Source: an uncultured Coprococcus sp.
GTDB lineage: Bacteria > Bacillota > Clostridia > Lachnospirales > Lachnospiraceae
Assembly: GCA_934247115.1 (NCBI GenBank)
Contig: CAKQIY010000008.1
Coordinates: forward strand, 8,114 to 72,113
Length of the DNA stretch: 64,000 nucleotides
Reading direction: 5' to 3'
The notes below the pieces were generated by a model. It was not told the DNA's origin and did not search any database. It saw only the letters and a program-made list of their open reading frames with translations. Position 1 is the stretch's first letter, and each line of letters begins with the position of its first letter. A program made the translations under genes and the position numbers. Shown in pieces: positions 15,862 to 25,142 of this stretch.

Positions 15862-15904
15862 TATCTCTATCTCCTAAATAAAGTCCACCGTCAGCTTTCA
15901 CACT

Positions 15905-15975
15905 CTGCGGCTTCTCAACAACGTTCATATGTGATTCAAATTTTGTATACCAAGTAGGGACATACGAAGCCGCAG
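15905..15975. repeat. Inverted repeat between cysK and the sulfate-binding gene
   Basis: CTGCGGCTTC (15905-15914) and GAAGCCGCAG (15966-15975) are perfect arms with partial extension (CACA/TGTG) around a 51-base loop. It forms a hairpin in the operon mRNA with no T tract. It may separate expression of cysK from the transporter genes. Confidence 0.6.
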
Positions 15976-15982
15976 ATGTGAA

Positions 15983-16915
15983 TTACAGGTTAAACAGTGA
16001 TGTTGAGAGGTATCTCTCTCCTGTATCCGGGAAGAGGACCACAATTGTCTTGCCCTCGTACTCAGGTCTCTTTGCAAGCTCAGTTGCCGCATAGAGCGCC
16101 GCACCTGCGGATATTCCAACCAGAACACCATCTGTCTTTGCAATCTTTCTTGCTGTGTCAAATGCGTCATCGTTCTGAATCCTGATGATCTCGTCCACGA
16201 TGCTCAGATCCATAACACCAGGTATGAATCCGGCGCCGATTCCCTGAATCTTATGTGGGCCAGGTGCTCCGCCTGAGAGAACCGGTGAATCAGCAGGCTC
16301 AACTGCAATCAGCTTAACATTCGGATTGTGCTCCTTGAGTCCGCTTCCTGTTCCTGTGGCTGTTCCGCCTGTTCCTACTGCTGATACAAATGCATCAACC
16401 TTTCCGTCTGTATCTCTCCAGATCTCCTCTGCTGTTGTCTTCTTGTGGATAGCAGGATTTGCCTTGTTCTCAAACTGCTGTGGGATAAACGCATTTCCGT
16501 ACTGCTCCTTGAGCTCATTTGCCTTGGCAATGGCTCCCTTCATTCCCTCTCTGCCAGGTGTTAACACGATCTCAGCGCCGAGAGCTGACACGATCTTTCT
16601 GCGCTCAACACTCATGGTGTCCGGCATGGTGAGTATCAGGTGAAGTCCCTTTGCCGCTGATACAAATGCAAGTCCGATTCCTGTATTGCCTGATGTAGGC
16701 TCGATGATGACTGTCTCCTGGTTGATGAGGCCATCCTTGATTCCCTGCTCGATCATGGCTGCTGCCACACGATCCTTTACTGATCCAAGTGGGTTGAAGT
16801 ACTCAAGCTTTGCAACGATGTGCGCCTTGAGTCCAAGCTCCTTCTCATAATTTGTAAGCTCCAGAAGTGGAGTGTTTCCTATAAGTTCTGTCAACTGTGA
16901 TGCTATCTTTGCCAT
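15983..16915 (-). CDS. cysK: Cysteine synthase (O-acetylserine sulfhydrylase)
   Basis: This 310-residue PLP enzyme makes cysteine from O-acetylserine and sulfide. The PLP lysine lies in NPLGSVKDR at about residue 45; the substrate loop TSGNTG and phosphate loop GTGGTATG are present, as is GIGAGFIPG. The length is typical. It is the biosynthetic end point of the pathway encoded downstream, which reduces sulfate to sulfite; no sulfite reductase gene is in this window. It is about 100 bases after the GDSL hydrolase gene. Confidence 0.96.
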   Translation of the reverse strand: MAKIASQLTELIGNTPLLELTNYEKELGLKAHIVAKLEYFNPLGSVKDRVAAAMIEQGIKDGLINQETVIIEPTSGNTGIGLAFVSAAKGLHLILTMPDTMSVERRKIVSALGAEIVLTPGREGMKGAIAKANELKEQYGNAFIPQQFENKANPAIHKKTTAEEIWRDTDGKVDAFVSAVGTGGTATGTGSGLKEHNPNVKLIAVEPADSPVLSGGAPGPHKIQGIGAGFIPGVMDLSIVDEIIRIQNDDAFDTARKIAKTDGVLVGISAGAALYAATELAKRPEYEGKTIVVLFPDTGERYLSTSLFNL

Positions 16916-17014
16916 GATTTTGTTTCCTTTCTTTTTTTACTTTTTTCAAGTCTCTATGTTCTTTCTTGATTCTTTACTATCTTTATATACTGTACATTAT
17001 TTTCTATATAATTC

Positions 17015-17638
17015 TTAACAGGCCATCTGATAGATCTTTTCTTCAATGGCTCCCGCCAGCGCTGCATGCCCTTCCGGATTCATATGTTCCTGATCTGCCT
17101 CACTGCTGTCCGCCACGGATGACGCCGCCAGGAATTCCACGCCGAACTCATCGGCTATCTTCCTGTACACATCTGTGAGTTTTCTTGACACCTCCACGGA
17201 TTCCGGCGAGAACTCAGGATCAAATTCATCCTTCCACACCTGCTCGCCCAAATGTATCGGCGATACGAGAAGTATCCTGCTGTCTGCTGAATACTGCTTT
17301 GCCTGAATGAGCAGTCTCCGTATTCCCTTGCCTATCACATCCGGCGATGCCGAGAACACTGTCTTACAATCATTTGTTCCTAGCATGATCACTATATTCT
17401 CCGGTTTGTGTGTCTCCAGCAGAGTTGGGAACAGCGACACGCCCTTTCTTCCCTGTCTCAGTGGATCCTCGAACACTGTTGTTCTTCCACAGAGGCCTTC
17501 CTCTATGATCCTTATATCTTTATTTGCCAGCTTCTGCTGCAATATACTGGTCCATCTGATTCCCCAGGGAAATCTCTCTCCATTCTCAGGATTGTATCCC
17601 CATGTATTGGAATCTCCAAAGCACAACACCTGTTGCAT
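17015..17638 (-). CDS. GDSL/SGNH-family hydrolase, first gene of the sulfate operon
   Basis: This 207-residue cytosolic esterase-type protein has SGNH block I GDSNTWGYN (nucleophile Ser10), block III LGTND and block V catalytic pair QEHMNPEGH. The closest subfamily seems to be arylesterase/acetylhydrolase. ATG 17638 follows GGGAGG. It is the first gene behind an Rrf2-type promoter and precedes cysK, so a role with O-acetyl compounds is tempting but unproven. A separate cysK promoter in the 100-base gap cannot be excluded. Confidence 0.85.
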   Translation of the reverse strand: MQQVLCFGDSNTWGYNPENGERFPWGIRWTSILQQKLANKDIRIIEEGLCGRTTVFEDPLRQGRKGVSLFPTLLETHKPENIVIMLGTNDCKTVFSASPDVIGKGIRRLLIQAKQYSADSRILLVSPIHLGEQVWKDEFDPEFSPESVEVSRKLTDVYRKIADEFGVEFLAASSVADSSEADQEHMNPEGHAALAGAIEEKIYQMAC

Positions 17639-17741
17639 CTGTCCACCTCCCGTCTATTGAACCTCGCTCTGTTCAATGAATTTCATCATCAATCCACATA
17701 TATCCTATCTGATATGTAGTAATTATCTATCAACATGTTGG

Positions 17742-17774
17742 AGTATACAACTTATTTCCTACTATGTCAATAGG
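17742..17774 (-). promoter_or_regulatory. Promoter and putative Rrf2 operator of the sulfate/cysteine operon
   Basis: On the minus strand TTGACA (17770-17765), a 17-base spacer and TATACT (17747-17742) form a near-consensus promoter. The -35 is embedded in the interrupted palindrome CCTATTGACATAGTAGG (17774-17758). The identical 17 bases with identical -35 placement occur upstream of rrf2-suf at 27962-27978. Repression by the Rrf2 protein is inferred. Confidence 0.8.
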
Positions 17775-17794
17775 GATTATGTGTTTTTATTGTT

Positions 17795-17836
17795 TAAAAA
17801 AAGAGTGAAGATGTAAAAAATATCATCTCCACTCCT
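17795..17836 (-). terminator. Terminator after the Big_2 surface protein
   Basis: On the minus strand GAGTGGAGATG pairs with CATCTTCACTC (one mismatch/wobble) and is followed by seven T. It sits 23 bases past the stop at 17859. Confidence 0.85.
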
Positions 17837-17858
17837 TTATAAAGCACATATCCAGCCG

Positions 17859-20342
17859 TTAATCCTCTGCATTAGGATCACAATCTCTTACATACACATC
17901 AGCCGAACTACCGCTTACTTTTATGTAATATGACTTTCCAGCTTCACAGTTATAGCTCATGTAAAAATCTTTTTTATTTGTTGTCTTGCTATGCTCTGCA
18001 TCGTCCACTTCCATGAGCAGATTTTTGTTCTCATCATATAAGTATCCCTTTGGATCACCGTATGAAACAGAATAAAAATAATATGTTCCTGTTTTCTTTG
18101 GCACATACCTGTAATACATTCCAACTTCTGCATATACATCGTTAAAATTGCCAAAGTCAATAGCAAATTCATTCACATCCGCAGTTAACGTGGTCGTCTT
18201 ACTGGTCACTTTTGCTGATATCACACCACGCTTACCTGAACCTTCCGCTGTCAGCTCATATGTTCCAGGAACAAGATACACATATCCGTTCCAGCCACAT
18301 ATTCTACCATATTCATCTGTCCATCTGCCCAGATCGTCAACCGTGCACTTTTCATTGTTAGATTTGACCGCAATCTTTGTTACATCCGCCACAAGATCCA
18401 CTTTATTCTCCCCAACGCCAAATGTACGATTGCCGATATAAGTCACATCGTCTCCAATTTTAATTTTCACATCATATGTTCCAGGAATAATTGACATATA
18501 ATATTGTCCATTACGATCTACTGTATCAAATTCACTGTTAAGTTCGTATTGGACTGAATTATCTTTGTTTATGATAATAACGCTTGCCCCATCCAGTATA
18601 TTGCCATTTTTATCTCTGACATACCCCGTAAGAGTTGATCCAAGTATAGTTTTTATCACACAACCAACTATGGTACTTATTTTTTCGTTGTTGGCATCTG
18701 TTATTTTTACTTTGAGATTATATGTACCTTCTTCTTCTAATTTACCGGTTATTTTTCCTTTTGAATCAATGCTGAGATTATAACTTTCTCCGACAAAACT
18801 GTATGTATAACTTCCGGAACCGCCAGCCACAGCTGCAATACTATTGTTGATCCTACAGATATGGCTGTTACGTCCCATAATTTTAAATACTGGTTCATAA
18901 TTTCCTGCAATCGTTGTCTGGCTGTATATATTCCATGAAATTTCATAAGTGTCCACATTTCCCAGTTCATCGACTGCTTTAACAGTTGTCACAGTCGTTC
19001 CCGCCTTAGTCGGTTTTCCACTGAAATAAACCTTATTGGCATCTCCTGGATCCACCTTGTATTTCACGCCGGCAGGGAGACCCACTACATTGATCACACA
19101 TATGCCCTTATAACCTTCAACGCTATTTACATCCAGAGTCTTATTCATACCAACATTCTGCTCACACTTATAGGATACATAAATCGTTCTATTATTCACA
19201 TCTCCAGAATAATATGTCTCAATTTTAGAATTACCTGTACCCGTAAGTCCCTTTATATATATGCAGATTCTTGCCTTTCTTGACAATGTATAGCCTCTTC
19301 TCAGTGCAATCGTATAGTTCTTATTGTCTTTTGTTGTAACACTGTCAAATGGAATATTGTAATTATAATTACCATTCATCACTGTACTCGCCTTGATTGA
19401 AAAACTTGAGGACGTCAGTTTCTGTTCAGATGACAGCGTAAGTTTAACTGTACGAGGGTTACTCATCATTGCCGATACAATTGTGACTGGTTTTTCGACC
19501 GTTATTTTGTACGAAGCTTTCTTGCCGGTGTCATCTGTAGCCTTCGCTGTTATCACCGCTGTTCCTGTAGCAGCTGCATATACATTTCCTGCAGAATTTA
19601 CCACTGCTACCTTATCATTTGAAGAACTCCATGCACATTTTTTATTTGTTGCATCTGCCGGCTTTATCACCGGGCTTAGCTGCATCGTTCTGCCAACATA
19701 CATCTTTCCATTTGTTTTGCTGAAACTTATCGATGATACTGAGGCCCTTACAGTCACCCTGCAGATTGCTTTCTTTCCTGAACCATCAGCAGCAATCGCT
19801 GTGATTGTCGCTCTACCACCTCTTACTGCTGTGACCCTGCCTGTGGCACTTACCTTCGCGATCTTGGAATTGCTGCTTTTCCAGATAACCTTCTTATTGC
19901 TGGCTGTGTTAGGTCCTACTGTCGCCTTTATCACCGCCGACCTGCCCTTCTTGATCGTCAGCGTCGATTTGTTCACCTTGACTCTTGTGGCCGGCTGTCC
20001 GACTGTGACCTTCACTACCTTCTTGATCTTTGCGTTTGACTTAAGTGAGATTGTGATATTTGCACTTCCCTTTTTCACTGCTTTAATCTTTCCCGCAGAA
20101 GACACTGTCACAATCTTTTTATTGCTTGTTGAGAATTTCAGATTGCCTGAAGTCGTATTTGTCTTCAGTGTAAATGTTTTCCCCGCCTTGAGTGTAAGAG
20201 TATTACTTGGAAGATTCTTCACCGTGATACTCTTGACGGTTGATGTGGCCGCCGCATTTGCCGGAATGCTGACACCTGTAAATGTCAATGCAAATGCAAG
20301 GATCACCGCAATGACCGCCATAAAGCTGTTACTTCTTTTCAT
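17859..20342 (-). CDS. Secreted Big_2 Ig-like surface protein
   Basis: The protein has 827 residues with a signal peptide at 1-31 (LAFALTFTGVSIPANAA). Three bacterial Ig-like Big_2 repeats lie at about 36-115, 117-199 and 201-284 (KGRSAVIKATV, WKSSNSKIAKVSATGRVTAV). They are followed by Ig/cadherin-like segments, a carboxypeptidase-regulatory-like beta domain (LTGYVRDKNGNILDGASVII) and a C-terminal pre-peptidase-like domain (YYRYVPKKTGTYYFY). No LPXTG anchor is present, so it may be released or held by non-covalent contacts. It has its own promoter and terminator. The ligand is unknown; adhesion or carbohydrate contact is likely. Confidence 0.88.
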   Translation of the reverse strand: MKRSNSFMAVIAVILAFALTFTGVSIPANAAATSTVKSITVKNLPSNTLTLKAGKTFTLKTNTTSGNLKFSTSNKKIVTVSSAGKIKAVKKGSANITISLKSNAKIKKVVKVTVGQPATRVKVNKSTLTIKKGRSAVIKATVGPNTASNKKVIWKSSNSKIAKVSATGRVTAVRGGRATITAIAADGSGKKAICRVTVRASVSSISFSKTNGKMYVGRTMQLSPVIKPADATNKKCAWSSSNDKVAVVNSAGNVYAAATGTAVITAKATDDTGKKASYKITVEKPVTIVSAMMSNPRTVKLTLSSEQKLTSSSFSIKASTVMNGNYNYNIPFDSVTTKDNKNYTIALRRGYTLSRKARICIYIKGLTGTGNSKIETYYSGDVNNRTIYVSYKCEQNVGMNKTLDVNSVEGYKGICVINVVGLPAGVKYKVDPGDANKVYFSGKPTKAGTTVTTVKAVDELGNVDTYEISWNIYSQTTIAGNYEPVFKIMGRNSHICRINNSIAAVAGGSGSYTYSFVGESYNLSIDSKGKITGKLEEEGTYNLKVKITDANNEKISTIVGCVIKTILGSTLTGYVRDKNGNILDGASVIIINKDNSVQYELNSEFDTVDRNGQYYMSIIPGTYDVKIKIGDDVTYIGNRTFGVGENKVDLVADVTKIAVKSNNEKCTVDDLGRWTDEYGRICGWNGYVYLVPGTYELTAEGSGKRGVISAKVTSKTTTLTADVNEFAIDFGNFNDVYAEVGMYYRYVPKKTGTYYFYSVSYGDPKGYLYDENKNLLMEVDDAEHSKTTNKKDFYMSYNCEAGKSYYIKVSGSSADVYVRDCDPNAED

Positions 20343-20399
20343 AAAGTTCCTCCTTTTTCCTTAAAACATAACCTTCCCTTTTTAATACACCATATCACA

Positions 20400-20428
20400 A
20401 TTATGAATTATGCGCATTTTTTTGTCAA
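20400..20428 (-). promoter_or_regulatory. Promoter of the Big_2 surface protein gene
   Basis: TTGACA (minus 20428-20423), a 17-base spacer and CATAAT (20405-20400) lie 58 bases before the start codon, whose ribosome site is AAGGAGG. Confidence 0.7.
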
Positions 20429-20454
20429 TCTCGCAAAATTCCCTATTATTTTGT

Positions 20455-20513
20455 ATAAAAAGGCGAAAAGCCGGATATACAATCCACTTATTGTATCCCC
20501 GGCTTCTCGTCTT
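20455..20513 (-). terminator. Terminator after the KdpE-like regulator
   Basis: A long stem (minus GACGAGAAGCCGG with CCGGCTTTTCGCC, plus an inner GATACAAT/ATTGTAT) is followed by CTTTTTAT. It closes the two-component operon just before the surface-protein promoter. Confidence 0.85.
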
Positions 20514-20526
20514 ATTCTATTATCTG

Positions 20527-21234
20527 TCACTCATCATCACACATCCTGTATCCCACGCCCAGCTCATTGATGATAAAACTCTTCTTGCCCGGCTTCACTC
20601 CGAACTTCTTTCTTATATTCGCCATATTGACCTGAAGTCTCTTGGTGCTTCCCATGTCATTGTAGCCCCAGACCTCCTTGACTATAAAACTGTATGTAAG
20701 CATCTTGCCCGGATGTCTGGACAGCAGATCGACTATGTTGTACTCAGTCTGAGTCAGCTTGATCTCCTCATCCCCTATGAACACTCGTCTGGCCTCATAG
20801 TCTATGAGCAAATCCCCAGTCTGGAATTTCCCTGTCGGCAGTTCACTGTCATGTGCCTGGTAAAGCACTGTGCGGAGTGCAGATCTGACCCTGGCAACCA
20901 GCTCCTCCGAGCCAAACGGCTTGGTCACATAATCATTTGCCCCGAGATTTAACGCCTCAACTTTATCCTTCTCATCTGATCTAGCAGACAGGACTATGAC
21001 CGGCGTGAAATCCGTCTTCCTTATCTCCGTCAGGAATGCTATTCCATCCTTGTCAGGAAGTCCAAGGTCAAGTATGACTATATCCGGCCTGTGGGACGCA
21101 TACATCATTAGTCCGCTCCCGCAGGATGTGGCTATGATCGTCTGATAGCCATTTGCCTGCATCAAAGTATCCAGCAGATTGTTGATATTCTGTTCATCTT
21201 CTATTATAAGAACCTTATACTTATTATTGCTCAT
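20527..21234 (-). CDS. KdpE-like OmpR-family response regulator
   Basis: The protein has 235 residues from ATG 21234, six bases after GGAGG; the longer frame from 21282 starts before that site. The receiver shows the Glu-Asp acidic pair (IIEDE), phosphoacceptor Asp in ILDLGLPDKDG, and KPF. The winged helix (TQTEYNIVDLLSRHPGKML, GVGYRM) is KdpE-like. It overlaps the kinase gene by 11 bases. No kdpABC potassium transporter is nearby, so the regulated gene is uncertain. Confidence 0.9.
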   Translation of the reverse strand: MSNNKYKVLIIEDEQNINNLLDTLMQANGYQTIIATSCGSGLMMYASHRPDIVILDLGLPDKDGIAFLTEIRKTDFTPVIVLSARSDEKDKVEALNLGANDYVTKPFGSEELVARVRSALRTVLYQAHDSELPTGKFQTGDLLIDYEARRVFIGDEEIKLTQTEYNIVDLLSRHPGKMLTYSFIVKEVWGYNDMGSTKRLQVNMANIRKKFGVKPGKKSFIINELGVGYRMCDDE

Positions 21235-22297
21235 CTGTAACCTCCATCGCAGCAAGTGTGAACCTGAATACTGCTCCACCATTTTTTGAATTATAAGCGC
21301 TTATCTCCCCGCCGTGAGCCTTCACTATGGTTGCACACACGGAAAGTCCTATTCCTGCATTTCTCCGCTGACGGCAGTCTGCAGGGACACTGTCAGAGCT
21401 ATCACCCAAAAGCCCACCATCGAACAGATGCCTCATCCTATCCTCAGGTATTCCGGCACCATCATCCTTTATCTCAAATACGACGCTTTCTTTATCCTGT
21501 GCCACGCTGAGAGCCAGCTTCTTCATCCCCTCCGCATGCTGTACGGCATTCTCAAGGATATTGATGATGACCTGTTCTATGAGGATAGCATCCATAGGAA
21601 TGATGACCAGATCATCCGGAAGTTCCACATCCACCTCCTGATCCGGGTATCTCTTTGCGAACTTGATAAGCACCGAATCTATCAGCTCATCGAGGGCTAT
21701 CGGTGTCTTTATGAGATTGATGTCGCCGTCCAGCCTCGTTACGGACAAAAGGTTCTCCACCATGCGGTAGAGCCACTGTGAATCCTGCTGGATACCCCGG
21801 AGCATCTTCTCGCGCTGCTCGTCCGTGAACTCACTTCCGCTCTCTATGAGGGCCGAGCTCGCACCATATATAGTTGTGAGCGGAGTCCTGAAATCGTGGG
21901 ATACCGCCCTGAGCAGGTTTGCCCTCATCTTCTCCATCTCACTCTCCTTTTTTATCATTTCCTGGCGCTTTATCTTACTGGTAAAGCCACAGGTTATAAA
22001 CGCGATGGCTATCATGATAACCGCCGATGTGATATTCTCAGGTATCATGAAGTCTATCTTGAAATACGGAAACGTAAATGCAAAATTCACTATGATCACG
22101 CTGATTATCGATGCGATCATTCCGTATACATATCCGTCCGTGAATACAGATATAAGAAATACAGACAGCACCATAACCGCCGGTATCATAATATCCGTCT
22201 CAAATGTTTTCTTGATGACAAGGCACAATGCGAAACCTACGATGATTATACCTGTCAACAGCAATACGTTTTTTAGTATGTTCTTTGCATTTTTCAT
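21224..22297 (-). CDS. Short KdpD-like histidine kinase (DUF4118 type)
   Basis: This 357-residue kinase has three or four N-terminal membrane helices in a DUF4118 block (about 10-110), then HisKA with SHDFRTPLT (His about 144) and HATPase with NILENAVQHA and DDGAGIP. The long cytoplasmic KdpD sensor (KdpD and USP domains, about 380 residues) is absent. It therefore cannot sense c-di-AMP or potassium through that part. It is co-transcribed with the KdpE-like regulator. Its signal is unknown. Confidence 0.9.
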   Translation of the reverse strand: MKNAKNILKNVLLLTGIIIVGFALCLVIKKTFETDIMIPAVMVLSVFLISVFTDGYVYGMIASIISVIIVNFAFTFPYFKIDFMIPENITSAVIMIAIAFITCGFTSKIKRQEMIKKESEMEKMRANLLRAVSHDFRTPLTTIYGASSALIESGSEFTDEQREKMLRGIQQDSQWLYRMVENLLSVTRLDGDINLIKTPIALDELIDSVLIKFAKRYPDQEVDVELPDDLVIIPMDAILIEQVIINILENAVQHAEGMKKLALSVAQDKESVVFEIKDDGAGIPEDRMRHLFDGGLLGDSSDSVPADCRQRRNAGIGLSVCATIVKAHGGEISAYNSKNGGAVFRFTLAAMEVTDEQ

Positions 22298-22324
22298 AAG
22301 TATTATCCAAACCTGTAAATTTTA

Positions 22325-22395
22325 AAGAAAGCGCCACCAGTACACCTCATGTCACAAACGACATAGATCTTACCAGCGGCGCCCGCTTTCACACA
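22325..22395 (-). promoter_or_regulatory. Structured leader upstream of the KdpD-like gene
   Basis: On the minus strand GAAAGCG (22395 region) pairs with CGCTTTC near 22330, enclosing a second hairpin ATGTCG-TTTG-TGACAT. A TTTAAAATTT tract follows the outer stem. It could terminate the suf transcript read through from the left or act as a leader; I do not recognise a named riboswitch. Confidence 0.4.
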
Positions 22396-22444
22396 TTCAA
22401 TTGAAGTATATCATGCCTATAGTTAAGATGCAGATAAAGAAATT

Positions 22445-22873
22445 CTACTCTGCCTTCTTCAGCGCTTCCTCAAGGGTGTGCCATCCGAGGACCGCGCACT
22501 TTACTCTGGCCGGCATATGCGCTATATCCTTGAGCGCTGATGCCTCCTCAAGCTGGTCTATCTCCTCGTCTGTAGCCTCTCCCTGTATCATCTTCAGAAA
22601 GAGCTGTCCAAGCTTCAAGGCCTCCTCCTTGGTCTTTCCTATGATCATTCCCAGCATTATATCTGCCGACGCCTGGGATATAGCACATCCGTCTCCCACG
22701 AATGATCCATCCTCGATGACTCCGTTCTCAACCTTCAGTTTAAGCCAGATGTCATCACCGCAGTTGGGATTTACGCCCTCCAGCACAACATTTGCTGCAG
22801 GAAGATCATATTTGAAGTCAGGTCTCATATTGTGCTCTGTCAGGATCTCGTTATAAAAATTTCTACTCTGCAT
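22445..22873 (-). CDS. sufU: SufU-type sulfur-transfer protein
   Basis: This 142-residue zinc-dependent sulfurtransferase of the SUF system accepts persulfide sulfur from SufS. Conserved cysteines are visible in NPNCGDD (Cys38), GDGCAIS (Cys63) and RVKCAVLGW (Cys125), matching the SufU zinc site with Asp40. It overlaps sufS by 11 bases and is last in the operon. The length is normal. Confidence 0.95.
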   Translation of the reverse strand: MQSRNFYNEILTEHNMRPDFKYDLPAANVVLEGVNPNCGDDIWLKLKVENGVIEDGSFVGDGCAISQASADIMLGMIIGKTKEEALKLGQLFLKMIQGEATDEEIDQLEEASALKDIAHMPARVKCAVLGWHTLEEALKKAE

Positions 22874-24080
22874 ATCCCATTCTCCTTCTCACATTTGCGA
22901 CACTCTCCACAAATGCATCTACCTCTTCATCTGTATTGTAGAACATAAAGCTTGCCCTTGTCGTATTGTACACGCCCAGGTGTACAAGCAGTGGCTGTGC
23001 GCAGTGATGTCCCGCTCTCACATCTATTCCATCCGCCGCCATGATCTCGCTGACATCATGCGGATGCACATTATCTATGGTGAACGCCACTATTCCGGTG
23101 TGGTTCTCTGGCTTATCTGAGCCGATCACATGCACATGAGGAAGCTTCGCTAGTCCCTCCATGGCACGGGTGGTAAGCTCCTGCTCTCTCTTTTCTATAT
23201 AGTCAAATCCAACCTCTTTGATGTAGCCTATGGCAGCCGCAAGTCCCACAGCACCTGCTGCATTTACCGTACCAGCCTCAAACTTATGTGGAAGTTCGGC
23301 ATATACAGCGCCATCCCTTGAAACCGAATCTATCATCTCTCCGCCTGACATAAATGGTGGCATGGCGTCAAGCAGCTCCTGTCTTCCGTATAACACGCCT
23401 ATTCCCATAGGTCCCATCAGCTTATGACCTGAGAATGCGAAGAAATCAGCGCCAAGCTCATGCACATCTATAGCCATATGCGGTGTGCTCTGTGCGCCAT
23501 CGACAACAACGACCGCGCCAAAGCTGTGCGCCCTGTCAGCCATCTTTCTGACCGGATTCACGCATCCGAGAACATTTGACACATGACCTACTGCAAGCAG
23601 CTTCGTGTGCTCGTTGATTCCGGAATTGATGGTCTCGTCAGTCAGCGTTCCATCCTTCTCACAGTCGAGATATCTGAGAGTTGCGCCTGTGACTCTGGCT
23701 GCCATCTGCCATGGAAGCATGTTGCTGTGGTGCTCCATGATCGTAACTGCTATCTCGTCACCAGCCTTCAAATTATTCAATGCGTAGCTGTATGCCACGA
23801 GGTTGAGACTCTCCGTTGTGTTTCTTGTGAAGATGATCTCCTTCTCAGAGTCAGCGTGAATGAAATCCCTGACAACCTTTCTGGCACTCTCATACTTCTC
23901 TGTCGCCTCAAGGCTGAGCGGATAAAATCCTCTCAGTGGATTCGCATTGCTCTTCTCGTAGAACTCTCTCTCAGCGTCTATGACAACCTGTGGCTTCTGC
24001 GCTGTGGCCGCATTGTCTATATAAGCTGTGTCATTATTTCTTAACAGAGGAAAATCCTCTCTATAATTCCTGTCTGTCAT
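22863..24080 (-). CDS. sufS: SufS cysteine desulfurase
   Basis: This 405-residue PLP enzyme releases sulfur from cysteine for cluster assembly. The PLP lysine lies in FSGHKLMGPMGIGVLYG, the substrate Arg/His region is VRAGHHCAQPL, and the active Cys in that motif belongs to the group II desulfurases. It overlaps sufD by 20 bases. Its cysteine substrate is made by the CysK-led operon under the same operator sequence. Confidence 0.95.
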   Translation of the reverse strand: MTDRNYREDFPLLRNNDTAYIDNAATAQKPQVVIDAEREFYEKSNANPLRGFYPLSLEATEKYESARKVVRDFIHADSEKEIIFTRNTTESLNLVAYSYALNNLKAGDEIAVTIMEHHSNMLPWQMAARVTGATLRYLDCEKDGTLTDETINSGINEHTKLLAVGHVSNVLGCVNPVRKMADRAHSFGAVVVVDGAQSTPHMAIDVHELGADFFAFSGHKLMGPMGIGVLYGRQELLDAMPPFMSGGEMIDSVSRDGAVYAELPHKFEAGTVNAAGAVGLAAAIGYIKEVGFDYIEKREQELTTRAMEGLAKLPHVHVIGSDKPENHTGIVAFTIDNVHPHDVSEIMAADGIDVRAGHHCAQPLLVHLGVYNTTRASFMFYNTDEEVDAFVESVANVRRRMGYAE

Positions 24081-25128
24081 ATTCCATTACCTCCGCAAGC
24101 TGCTTCTCCACCAGCTTCTCTGTGTTCTCGTCCTGGATCTTGCGGTAGAGGACCTCCATCTTGCCCTTGGTCATCATGTCCTCGGCTGTCTCCATATCGA
24201 TTCCCCTTGATGCGAAATAGAACAGTGTATCCTCATCAAGCTCACCGATGGTCGCTCCATGTGAGCCCTCAACATTCTCCTCTGCACAGAGGATGAGTGG
24301 TATAGTTTTATTCACCACATCATCACCAAGCAGCAGTACATTCTCCGTCTCAGCACCCTTCGAATCCGATGAACCTGTCTTGAAATCTATCGAACCTCTG
24401 AATATCTTCTCAGCAGCATCCTTGAGCGTTCCATCCACCTGTATGTTGCAGTTGGTCTTCTTGCCTATATGGTTAACCACAAGGTTGATATCTATGACCT
24501 GCTTTTTCTGACCAAGGTAACCTATATCCATGTTGGTTGATGCGCGCTTACCGATAAGCTCAGTTCTCACGCCATTATACAGATTGCCCTTACCTATAAA
24601 TATCTGAAGGACATCGAGCTGTCCGTTCTCTGCACACTCACTGCCAACATCGTTGAGTATGGTCGTGTTCTCATCCTGCATAAATATCTGTACAAGACGT
24701 ATGTGTGCGTCCTTCTCTATATTAAAACGTGTACGGAATGCCAGGCTGCCGCCCTCTGCATTCTCGCCAAATGTCTCTATGACTGTCATGTCTGAACCGG
24801 CATCTGCCTGCACGTAAGCATAACCGCTGCTGCCATTTGCCCCGGTTCCATTTATCAGCACGTGTACTGTCTGCCCTTTATTGGTCTCGTCCGCAACAAG
24901 TACACTTCCTGCTGCCTGCTGTGCAAAGAGTACGTCCGCATCTCTTCCTGCACCAGTCTCTATTCCATCGAAGTCAGAAGCCTGCTTATCAGCTTCCTTG
25001 CCGCCATCTATCTTCACACTGCATCCCGCCATGTCCGGATTCCAGTTAAGTGCTGTGTCGTTCATGCGAAGCCAGTACCATGTCTTTGCCGGGAGCTTGT
25101 TGATCTTCATCTCGTTATTGTTCTCCAT
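24061..25128 (-). CDS. sufD: SufD scaffold protein
   Basis: This 355-residue beta-helix protein forms the SufBCD scaffold complex. The C-terminal SufB/SufD core is clear (GSHGATIGELDEDTLFYFASRG). An N-terminal segment KTWYWLRMNDTALNWN is typical. It lies 14 bases after sufB. Confidence 0.93.
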   Translation of the reverse strand: MENNNEMKINKLPAKTWYWLRMNDTALNWNPDMAGCSVKIDGGKEADKQASDFDGIETGAGRDADVLFAQQAAGSVLVADETNKGQTVHVLINGTGANGSSGYAYVQADAGSDMTVIETFGENAEGGSLAFRTRFNIEKDAHIRLVQIFMQDENTTILNDVGSECAENGQLDVLQIFIGKGNLYNGVRTELIGKRASTNMDIGYLGQKKQVIDINLVVNHIGKKTNCNIQVDGTLKDAAEKIFRGSIDFKTGSSDSKGAETENVLLLGDDVVNKTIPLILCAEENVEGSHGATIGELDEDTLFYFASRGIDMETAEDMMTKGKMEVLYRKIQDENTEKLVEKQLAEVMEYDRQEL

Positions 25129-25142
25129 GTCACCGCACCTCC

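Noticed and set aside
19393..20364. 323-residue open frame on the plus strand opposite the surface protein
   Set aside because: It is the mirror of a Ser/Thr/Lys-rich repeat protein with signal peptide and its own promoter; the hydrophobic plus-strand product has no family pattern or ribosome site.
21235..21282. Extended N-terminus of the KdpE-like regulator
   Set aside because: The extra residues precede the GGAGG site and lie inside the kinase gene; the start at 21234 is better.
22298..22444. c-di-AMP (ydaO) or other known riboswitch upstream of the KdpD-like gene
   Set aside because: The leader is too short and I could not find the conserved motifs; recorded only as a hairpin leader.
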